DNA of 58,409 nt, taken from NCBI RefSeq assembly GCF_004335085.1, contig NZ_RQRS01000033.1:1-58409 (forward strand). The letters run 5' to 3'. Below the pieces are notes generated by a model. The model searched no databases, was not told the origin of the DNA, and was given only the letters and a program-made list of their open reading frames with translations. The DNA is from Pedobacter nototheniae (GTDB taxonomy: Bacteria; Bacteroidota; Bacteroidia; Sphingobacteriales; Sphingobacteriaceae). The position numbers and the translations under genes are program-made. This document shows positions 52,042 through 58,409 of this stretch, in pieces. How positions within the stretch are numbered: the first letter of the stretch is position 1; each line of letters begins with the position of its first letter.

Positions 52042-53028
52042 ATGAATCATAGCGAACAGGACCTATTGTTTAATGAGGTGATCAGGTGCCTTGCCTCTGA
52101 GCAATTTTTGATGGATGTAAAACTCGGTCTTTCGGCGAAGGAAAAGCACCTTTCATCAAAATACCTTTACGACAAGACTGGTGATGCACTATTTCAGGAG
52201 ATTATGCAGATACCTGAATATTACCTGACCAGGTGCGAGCTGGATATTTTCCAGAATAAGACCCTGGAGGTGGCGAATGCAATTGGAGATGAGTCCTTTG
52301 ATTTGATTGAACTAGGTGCAGGAGACGGCTCAAAATCCGTACATCTGCTCAAACACCTATCCGAAAAACAGGTAGATTTCAATTTTTATCCAATCGATAT
52401 TTCTGCAAATATTCTTCAGGTATTAGAGGGGGATTTAAAAGAAAAAATATCCAATTTAAGTATCGAAGGTTTGGAGGGAGAATATTTTGACATGCTCACA
52501 GTTGCCGTCAAAAAGTCCAGCCGACGGAAAGTCGTGATGATGCTTGGTGCCAACATTGGCAACATGGGATTGGAAGAGGCAAGGGCGTTTTGTGCTACCT
52601 TAAGACAAAATCTTGCGCCTGGTGACCTGGTGCTTATCGGATTTGACCTCAGGAAAAATCCAAGGATAATTCTCGATGCCTACAATGATGGCAGCGGGAT
52701 TACTGCCGCTTTTAATCTTAATCTTTTGAAAAGAATTAACAGGGAACTCTACGCGGATTTTGACCCTGAAGGTTTCGAACACTATCAGACTTATGATCCG
52801 CAAAGCGGGGAATACAAAAGTTTTTTGGTAAGCCTCAAATCCCAGCAGGTGACACTCGACCGCGCCATTATCGGGTTCGAGAAGAACGAGGTCATTTTCA
52901 TGGAAGTATCGAGAAAATTTACGGTTTCGGAAATTTATGAACTCGCGATTCAATCAGGATTTGTGGTTAGGAATTTCATCAACGATTCCAGGGAGTGGTT
53001 CAGTGACGTTGTTTGGCAGGTAGCATAA
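52042..53028 (+). CDS. egtD: L-histidine N-alpha-methyltransferase
   Basis: The 328-aa protein is of the EgtD type: SSKYLYDKTGDALFQEIMQI, PEYYLTRCE, LIELGAGDGSKSV (SAM site), ML.GANIGNMG and the C-terminal FINDSREWFSDVVWQV. EgtD makes hercynine from histidine and SAM, the first step of ergothioneine synthesis. egtB follows after 10 bases. Confidence 0.92.
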   Translation: MNHSEQDLLFNEVIRCLASEQFLMDVKLGLSAKEKHLSSKYLYDKTGDALFQEIMQIPEYYLTRCELDIFQNKTLEVANAIGDESFDLIELGAGDGSKSVHLLKHLSEKQVDFNFYPIDISANILQVLEGDLKEKISNLSIEGLEGEYFDMLTVAVKKSSRRKVVMMLGANIGNMGLEEARAFCATLRQNLAPGDLVLIGFDLRKNPRIILDAYNDGSGITAAFNLNLLKRINRELYADFDPEGFEHYQTYDPQSGEYKSFLVSLKSQQVTLDRAIIGFEKNEVIFMEVSRKFTVSEIYELAIQSGFVVRNFINDSREWFSDVVWQVA

Positions 53029-53038
53029 ATTTAAACCT

Positions 53039-54202
53039 ATGGAAAAAAGCATGAGCGGAAATATCGATCGATACCAGCAAATCAGAACACAGTCGTTGCA
53101 GATCTGTGCCTCACTTGAAACCGAGGACTTTGTCGTACAGCCTGTAGCGGATGTGAGCCCGCCTAAATGGCATTTAGGGCATACGACATGGTTCTTTGAG
53201 ACCTTTATCCTGAAAGAACAGGTTTCAGGTTATCAGGAATATGATCCAAGCTTCAACTTTGTCTTCAACAGTTATTATGAAACCGTTGGGGCACGGGTGC
53301 TGAGAACAGACCGAGGAAACTTAAGCAGGCCATCGGTAGCTGAAGTTTACCGGTACCGCAATAACGTGGATGACCATATGAATGTGCTGTTAAAAACAGG
53401 CAAGCTAGAACCTGAGCTTCGAGATCTCATAGAACTTGGGCTTCAGCATGAACAACAACACCAGGAACTTTTAGCAACTGACATCAAATATATTCTTGGC
53501 CATAATCCTCTTTTCCCAAAATATGATGACCTGTTTACCAAAGAGAGGCCAACGAAAACAGATCGCTTCATTGAATTTTCAGAAGGGGTTTATGAGATCG
53601 GATATACTGGCGAGGGGTTTTGTTTTGACAATGAACTGGGGCGGCATAAGGTTTATCTCCAGACATTTGAAATCGCGGAGGATCTTGTTTCAAACGCAGA
53701 ATATCTTGAGTTTATGAAATCCGGGGCTTATTCAGATTTCAGGCACTGGCACTCCGAGGGTTGGGAATGGGTTAAGCTCAATGCGTCGACCTCCCCACTT
53801 TATTGGCATCTGGTGAACGGAAAATGGCACGTTTACACAGCTCAGGGCTTAAATGAACTTGTTCCTGCTGATCCGGTCTGCCATGTTAATTATTACGAGG
53901 CTTCGGCCTATGCATCTTGGAAAGGTATGCGGTTGCCCACCGAGGAGGAATGGGAAATTGCCAGTAAGGAGATATCCTGGGGATCAAGGTGGGAATGGAC
54001 TGGCAGTGCTTATCTTCCCTACCCAGGCTTCCAACGTGCAATTGGTGCCATTGGGGAATACAATGGAAAATTTATGGTCAATCAAATGGTTCTTCGGGGC
54101 GCGTCCATTGCTACTCCAGAGGGGCATAGCAGGGAGAGCTATCGGAATTTTTTCCATCCACACCACCAATGGCAGTTCTCGGGAATCAGGCTCGCGAGAT
54201 AA
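53039..54202 (+). CDS. egtB: ergothioneine synthase EgtB (hercynine sulfoxide-forming)
   Basis: The 387-aa protein has a DinB-like N-terminal domain with iron-ligand motifs WHLGHTTWFF and QHEQQHQELL, and an FGE-sulfatase-like C-terminal domain (GMRLPTEEEWEIA, WEWTGSAYLPYPGF, RNFFHPHHQWQFSGIRLAR). It catalyses the Fe-dependent C-S bond formation on hercynine. The co-substrate (gamma-glutamyl-cysteine or Cys) cannot be decided. No egtC or egtE is visible, so the lyase step needs another gene. Confidence 0.92.
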   Translation: MEKSMSGNIDRYQQIRTQSLQICASLETEDFVVQPVADVSPPKWHLGHTTWFFETFILKEQVSGYQEYDPSFNFVFNSYYETVGARVLRTDRGNLSRPSVAEVYRYRNNVDDHMNVLLKTGKLEPELRDLIELGLQHEQQHQELLATDIKYILGHNPLFPKYDDLFTKERPTKTDRFIEFSEGVYEIGYTGEGFCFDNELGRHKVYLQTFEIAEDLVSNAEYLEFMKSGAYSDFRHWHSEGWEWVKLNASTSPLYWHLVNGKWHVYTAQGLNELVPADPVCHVNYYEASAYASWKGMRLPTEEEWEIASKEISWGSRWEWTGSAYLPYPGFQRAIGAIGEYNGKFMVNQMVLRGASIATPEGHSRESYRNFFHPHHQWQFSGIRLAR

Positions 54203-54268
54203 ACTTAATGTCCCTTTTTCACAGAATTTTTAACTATAGGAATCACCACAACCCGCACTGCCATCAAT

Positions 54269-54637
54269 TTGAACCCTAAAATAAACGACATCAAAAAGAT
54301 TTTATTTATCGACGATGACCCGAGTCTTCTGGAAATTATCCCGCTTATCCTGGAGGATTTTAAAGTTTATACCCATCATAGTGCCGTCGATCTGGAAATG
54401 CGCATTCGTGAACTGGTGCCAGACCTGGTCATTTTGGATGTTAATCTACGCGGTATAGATGGGAGTAAAGCCTGTCAAAAACTAAAGTCTAATGCCAGCC
54501 TGAAGCATATTCCTGTTATTTTAATGACAGCAGGCCTCTTCCTGTCGAAAGACAGGGAATGCGGTGCAGAAGCCTTGCTGGAAAAACCTTTTGATATCGA
54601 ATACCTAGGCAAAATCATTATTTCTCTTCTGACCTAG
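54269..54637 (+). CDS. single-domain response regulator
   Basis: The 122-aa protein is a receiver only: acidic triad (FIDDDPS), phospho-acceptor Asp57 (VILDVNL) and LLEKPF. The start is a TTG at 54269, as no in-frame ATG exists upstream; GTG/TTG starts are rare but plausible. It lies 66 bases after egtB and may act through protein contacts. Its kinase is not in the window, unless HK1 or HK2 cross-talks. Confidence 0.72.
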   Translation: MNPKINDIKKILFIDDDPSLLEIIPLILEDFKVYTHHSAVDLEMRIRELVPDLVILDVNLRGIDGSKACQKLKSNASLKHIPVILMTAGLFLSKDRECGAEALLEKPFDIEYLGKIIISLLT

Positions 54638-54654
54638 CCTAATTGCGTGGCTAG
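54634..54654. terminator. convergent inverted repeat spanning both stop codons
   Basis: CTAGCC and GGCTAG form a 6-bp GC-rich stem with a 9-base loop and include the receiver stop (TAG 54635) and the zwf stop (54651-54653). It could terminate both convergent genes, but there is no T-run, so it is only suggestive. Confidence 0.35.
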
Positions 54655-56219
54655 CAAATATGCCAGTCATATTGCGTAAAGCAGGATTCCAGAATCTGAT
54701 GAATTTTTAATGGCATATCTTCCTCTCCCGTATCGGATTCACTGATACACTTCAATTTTTCGCGATTTGCCATTTCCAATATTTTAGCTGCTGAGGTGCC
54801 GGCAGGATAGCCAATCAAACCCCTATTACCCTGAGCTTGCCAATATGCTAAAATTGGCATGACGGTTTTCCATGCCAGCTCAATCTGATCAGCCCTCATA
54901 AATAAACTTTGATTTCCTTGGATGGCATCTAGGATCAAGTTCTCGTAAGCCTCGGGCACCTGACCCATGTTCGCTTTACTCAAGGTTGCGTCCATTTCAA
55001 TAGTGGGAAAATAGTTGGCATGTCGCCCATCTCCGCAATCCAGGCGAATGTCCATATCTGGCTGGATATTGATGGTGAGCCTACAGCGTTCCTGTGAAGA
55101 AAAGCCAAAACCGAAAACTTCATTGAAGTTTTTGTAGAAATAGACGGTGATAGCGGAAAGGCCTTGATCCATCCTTTTGCCGGTAGTCAACAAAAAAGGC
55201 ACGTCCTGCCAACGTGGGTTGTCGATAAAAAACTCCAGGGCGACAAAAGTTTCGGTATTGGAAGAAGGGCTTACATTATATTCCTCCCTGTATCCCTTAA
55301 CCCCAGCGTCCGTGCCCGTACCCGCGGTATACTGTCCCTTTGTCACTGATTTTTGCAGGTTTGTATCATCAAGCTTCCTGATCGCTTTTAGGACTTCAAC
55401 CTTACTGTCTCGGATGCCATCCGCACTTGAGGCACTGGGGGCTTCCATAGCAACGAGACATAAAAGCTGGAGCAAATGATTTTGGACCATATCCCTGAGT
55501 GCCCCCGAGTGATCGTAATACCCACCTCTTTGCTCGACGCCAAGTTTCTCACTCACTGAAATCTCAATGCGTTCAATACAGGTGTTATTCCAGGCAGGTT
55601 CCATTATACTGTTTTCAAACCTAAATTTCATGATGTTCTGTGCCATTGGTTTTCCCAGATAGTGGTCAATACGATAAATCTGGCGTTCTTGAAATAAATC
55701 TGAAAGAAGGCCATTGAGCTCGACAGCCGTTTTTAAATCACGTCCGAATGGTTTTTCAATCAAGATACGGCTGTGGGCTACATCGCATGCGAGCTGGGCA
55801 TTGGCAATATTGGTCGCAATTACAGGAAAAAGTGTTGGCGAGACTGCAAGGTAGAATAGGACTTCAGCAGATGTTTTCCAAAGGCGGTTCTTTCCTTGTA
55901 TATATTCCCTAATCTTTGTGTATGCCTCAAAATCATCTGCGTCTGATTCGAGATAAGAAATATTTGCCGCGAATTCATCCCATTGGTATTGAAGTACTGG
56001 ACCGGTTCTTGAAAACTTATTCAGGTTTTCCTTCATGCGGTTTTTATATTCCGTTGTAGTCACGTTCTGGTTCGCTGTTGCCAGAATAGCAAAGGTTTTG
56101 GAGAGGGATCCATTAAGAAAAAGATTGTAAATGGCAGGCAGGATCTTACGGGAGTTCAGGTCTCCAGTGGCACCAAATAGGACAAATATTACAGCTGTTG
56201 ATTTTTTAGGAGTACTCAT
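54651..56219 (-). CDS. zwf: glucose-6-phosphate dehydrogenase
   Basis: From ATG 56219 (MSTPKKSTA) the protein is 522 aa; a longer frame to 56294 adds nothing conserved. The NADP-binding start FVLFGATGDLNSRK and active-site motif RIDHYLGKPMAQN are present, as are the late RW.D.VPF-type and conserved Lys/Arg patches. It makes NADPH and 6-phosphogluconolactone. No gnd or pgl gene follows. Its place in a formaldehyde/thiol region suggests oxidation of hxl-derived hexose phosphate for NADPH (inference). Confidence 0.93.
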   Translation of the reverse strand: MSTPKKSTAVIFVLFGATGDLNSRKILPAIYNLFLNGSLSKTFAILATANQNVTTTEYKNRMKENLNKFSRTGPVLQYQWDEFAANISYLESDADDFEAYTKIREYIQGKNRLWKTSAEVLFYLAVSPTLFPVIATNIANAQLACDVAHSRILIEKPFGRDLKTAVELNGLLSDLFQERQIYRIDHYLGKPMAQNIMKFRFENSIMEPAWNNTCIERIEISVSEKLGVEQRGGYYDHSGALRDMVQNHLLQLLCLVAMEAPSASSADGIRDSKVEVLKAIRKLDDTNLQKSVTKGQYTAGTGTDAGVKGYREEYNVSPSSNTETFVALEFFIDNPRWQDVPFLLTTGKRMDQGLSAITVYFYKNFNEVFGFGFSSQERCRLTINIQPDMDIRLDCGDGRHANYFPTIEMDATLSKANMGQVPEAYENLILDAIQGNQSLFMRADQIELAWKTVMPILAYWQAQGNRGLIGYPAGTSAAKILEMANREKLKCISESDTGEEDMPLKIHQILESCFTQYDWHIC

Positions 56220-57315
56220 TGCTTTTTGTTTTGAACTGATTATAGAGATCGATTGCAAAACCCCTTGCAACCCTTTCCCGATAATTTTATACAAAACTAC
56301 GTCAGCGGAATTATCAGAGCGTTATAAATACAGCTATTAATGGTGGACATTCAGGAAATGCAATCAGCAAATTGTCAGATTTTTAAGCACTTTCGTACAT
56401 GACTTCCGAATAATCCCCCAGTCCAGGCAGTTTTTCCTCCAGATAAATGAATGACCACGCTATCCTCTTTCAATTTATTAACATAGGTCAGTTTTTTCTC
56501 CGGTTATTGAGGTGGTCTTTGAAACTGTAACAAAAATACGCAGAGGCGATATATGAAAAAAATCCTTAATGTAGTGATAGCCTATTTGGTAGCCCTTAAC
56601 TTTAAAAAAATAGAATGAAAAAATTACGAAGTGGCATACTTACATTTGGGAAATAATACCCACCAATTTCAAGTTAATCCTGCTAAAGGTTTTTTAATAA
56701 GAATATATATCAGTTTTTTCTTCATCCTGAATCGTGTTTTAACGTTATTTTTGAGACTGGACACTAAGCTAACCTAGTCCACTAGGGGCGTCAGAGTTCA
56801 CAAGGATAAGCCATTTCATTTCTAGTATAAAAATTCATCGCGCATTAATAACAATTACCCTCTTACCTTTTAAAGTAGGCATTTCGGTTAAAAAACAAAG
56901 GGAATTGCATTTTTCTTATGACAATCCGTTCATTGATGCCGATACAAATAAATGAATATTGGCACAGCGGCGTCAAATAAATTGTTGAATCCAATTTACC
57001 AATTGAACAGTTCGGTAACTGACCATTCAACAGCTTCTAAATTTTAAAATGATCCGCAACTTTTGCCAATTCCTGCAAATCAGCCAAGAAAAAATTCGAA
57101 GTTTCCTTATTAACTGCTTTCTGGTAAAAAGCTCATTGAAAGATCGGCTTTTCAGCTTTTGAGATCAGCACGCTCTATCTTATTTTATTTTAAAATTTTA
57201 AATTCTGTATAACTATGGAAACCCATTCTTTCATTAAGAGCTATTTGAAGTGTTGTATTTGGAATTGTCTGAAACAAGTGGGGTTAGCCCGTGTTATCGT
57301 TTTAAAAATAATAAT
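56220..57315. other. 1.1-kb stretch with no intact gene
   Basis: AT-rich with no frame that has both a start and domain-like content. A minus-strand open frame (56375-56503) lacks an ATG. A first copy of a 26-base repeat, resembling the tail of the recombinase fragment, is at 57068-57093. The 120 bases before 57316 presumably carry the DUF4142 promoter; no full TAnnTTTG is certain. Confidence 0.5.
57068..57093. repeat. first copy of a 26-bp direct repeat
   Basis: Identical over 26 bases to 57968-57993, starting AATTCCTGCAAATCAGCC. The copies are exactly 900 bp apart and flank the DUF4142 gene. Adjacent bases also resemble each other, so the similarity extends to about 45 bases. Confidence 0.85.
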
Positions 57316-57903
57316 ATGGACAACGAACAATCCGGGCGTAGAGACTTTGTAAAAAAGTCGATTACGGGAACAATTGCTATGGGAACAGGACTTTCTCTGG
57401 CAGCATCACTATTCAGTATTTCCGAAGCAAACGCCTCAGAAGCGGAGTGGAATGGTGACCCGACTGCATCGAACGAAAAAGCCTTTAGAATGGGTGTTAT
57501 AGGTCCGGCCGAACTGTCCCTGGCTACGAGCCAGATTGCAGCGACTAAGGCAAGTAATAAAAATGCTAAAGAGTTTGCTGGCTTTGAACTGACGGAAGCT
57601 CTCGCCGTTACAGGTGTTTTAAAAGACCTGGGCACCCCTGTTCCACCAATGGATGCTAAGGCTAAAGCTACACTTGCAAAAATCAAAAATACACCAGCAG
57701 GTCCAGAATTTGACAAAGCATATATCTCCGCACAATTAGAAAATCATGAATTCCTGCGCGATCTTGCTGCAAGTTATATCAACAAAGGCAAATTGCCTGG
57801 AGCTGCTGAAAACCAGGGCAGGCATCTTGCAACCTTATCGCTTGCTGTGTTCAAAGAACATGTTGCCATCACAAAACGAATACTTGGTGAACTTGGCGGA
57901 TAA
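57316..57903 (+). CDS. Tat-exported DUF4142 ferritin-like protein
   Basis: From ATG 57316 the protein is 195 aa. It opens with a twin-arginine leader (GRRDFVKKSITG) and a hydrophobic stretch ending ANASEA, then a four-helix bundle (ELSLATSQIAATKASNKNAK, then KEFAGFEL, ...AVFKEHVAITKRIL) of the DUF4142 family. These proteins are ferritin-like and often periplasmic; a Tat route suggests folding with a metal cofactor. It lies between 26-base direct repeats, so it may be a mobile or duplicated cassette. Confidence 0.85.
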   Translation: MDNEQSGRRDFVKKSITGTIAMGTGLSLAASLFSISEANASEAEWNGDPTASNEKAFRMGVIGPAELSLATSQIAATKASNKNAKEFAGFELTEALAVTGVLKDLGTPVPPMDAKAKATLAKIKNTPAGPEFDKAYISAQLENHEFLRDLAASYINKGKLPGAAENQGRHLATLSLAVFKEHVAITKRILGELGG

Positions 57904-57965
57904 TATAAACATCATTCATCTCAAAAGAACACTCCACTAGATTTTCAAATAACTGGCGACTTTGG

Positions 57966-58272
57966 CTAATTCCTGCAAATCAGCCAAGAAAAATTTTGAA
58001 AATTGCCCAGTAACCCTACCATAGTGGGCAAATCAAATTTTTGTTTGGTTTGCCCCTTTTTTTTGCCCTCAAAAACGGCCTTTAAAGTACCTAGGACGCG
58101 GACAGCCTCATTCATTCGAACAGTTCGATGTTGTGTTCCGTCAAAAGTGAGTTTTTGGGGATAGATCGAACTAATTAATCGCCTTTTTCCTTCAGAATCT
58201 GCCTCTATATATGTTTCATGTAGGTTTTTGAGCAACCCAGTCGCTTTTCCGATTAGTTCACCAATATGTATA
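57966..58272 (-). pseudogene. C-terminal fragment of a large serine recombinase
   Basis: The frame IHIGELIGKATGLLKNL, then EADSEGKRRLISSIYPQKLT, then KQKFDLPTMVG, matches the C-terminal domain of the recombinase at 44164 (NLGPIIAKATGMLTNL, ADSEGKRRLISSIYPENWT, KDNFDLPTMVG). Divergence shows a separate copy. All N-terminal, catalytic and zinc parts are missing; homology starts near 58272. Confidence 0.85.
57968..57993. repeat. second copy of a 26-bp direct repeat
   Basis: Copy two lies at the 3' end of the recombinase fragment (its terminal frame FSWLICRN). Copy one lacks the rest of the recombinase. Confidence 0.85.
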
Positions 58273-58322
58273 TTTCGGTAAAAGTGGTTCTTCGTCACTT
58301 TTGGTGAAAGTATATTAAAAAA

Positions 58323-58409
58323 CTACACATTATTTGTTAGCCCCTGCTTCTTTTTAAAGGTTACACCAACTTTTTCTAGCAAGTTGTACACTTGTGCTTT
58401 CTGATACGC
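58323..58409 (-). CDS. 3' end of an ORF running out of the window
   Basis: A minus-strand frame covers the last 87 bases and ends at TAG 58323-58325: AYQKAQVYNLLEKVGVTFKK and eight more codons. It has protein-like composition but I do not recognise it. Its start is outside the window. Confidence 0.35.
   Translation of the reverse strand, partial: AYQKAQVYNLLEKVGVTFKKKQGLTNNV

Noticed and set aside
56375..56503. Minus-strand open frame ending ...FGSHVRKCLKI
   Set aside because: 42 codons with no ATG and no recognisable family; may be a relic but unsupported.
1..58409. tRNA, rRNA or CRISPR arrays
   Set aside because: No cloverleaf, conserved rRNA segment or regularly spaced repeat was seen by eye.

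Overview
The window looks like chromosomal DNA of a Bacteroidota bacterium, most likely Sphingobacteriaceae (Pedobacter- or Mucilaginibacter-like). This rests on the gene families (FecI/FecR/TonB receptor/DUF4249 sets, DUF5686, OMP_b-brl_3 receptors, a CusA pump fused to TolC, DUF3570/DUF4266), on promoters with the Bacteroidota -7 element TAnnTTTG, and on the scarcity of Shine-Dalgarno sequences. Most genes lie on the minus strand. No rRNA, tRNA or CRISPR array was seen.

Layout. 0.2-5.1 kb: a doubtful small membrane protein, a DUF5686 outer-membrane protein, a DUF2147 protein, a fatty-acid hydroxylase-family enzyme and a small unknown. 5.3-10.3 kb: an ECF sigma / FecR / TonB receptor / DUF4249 uptake locus. 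10.4-28.9 kb: an envelope and efflux regulon (YncE-like protein, PAP2, RND-MFP-TolC pump, GT39 transferase, periplasmic PAP2, PepSY-like protein, then HK1, RR1 and HD1; plus-strand EamA and two TonB receptors). 28.9-30.0 kb: a gene graveyard with a PAP2 remnant and a broken dsbD. 30.0-33.3 kb: an extracytoplasmic redox operon (Rieske, thioredoxin, ApbE, DUF4266, DUF3570). 33.5-43.6 kb: a metal-efflux operon (HD2-RR2-HK2, cytochrome b, a hypothetical, CusA-TolC, a 51-aa ORF, adaptor, VIT-family transporter). 44.0-46.2 kb: an inverted-repeat element, a large serine recombinase, a coupled small ORF and a truncated hydrolase. 46.4-56.2 kb: an accessory metabolic region (hxlA-hxlB for formaldehyde, AraC and Crp regulators, a broken LamG/DUF1080-like gene, a tautomerase/NTF2/MDR/egtD/egtB/receiver operon, zwf). 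56.2-58.4 kb: mostly non-coding, with a Tat-targeted DUF4142 gene between direct repeats and a second recombinase fragment.

Main discovery. Two paralogous HD-phosphohydrolase / response-regulator / histidine-kinase cassettes each sit beside an efflux system. Nine promoters in the window share one exact geometry: two CA(G/A/T) half-sites with starts 11 bp apart, or TAG in one case, then a -7-like element starting 13 bp after the second half-site. Six of these (half-site ACAGAATT-like) lie in front of HD1, PepSY-PAP2, the TolC operon, EamA and both TonB receptors. Three (half-site CTTCAG-like) lie in front of HD2, RR2 and the Rieske redox operon. This suggests two related, separable regulons built on one promoter design.

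The 30-46 kb block looks acquired: it reads more GC-rich than the left half, one flank carries decayed genes and the other a recombinase junction. A second possible regulon in 46-51 kb is marked by palindromes centred on AACTAGTT. All functional statements are inferred from sequence features and family knowledge; no searches were run.
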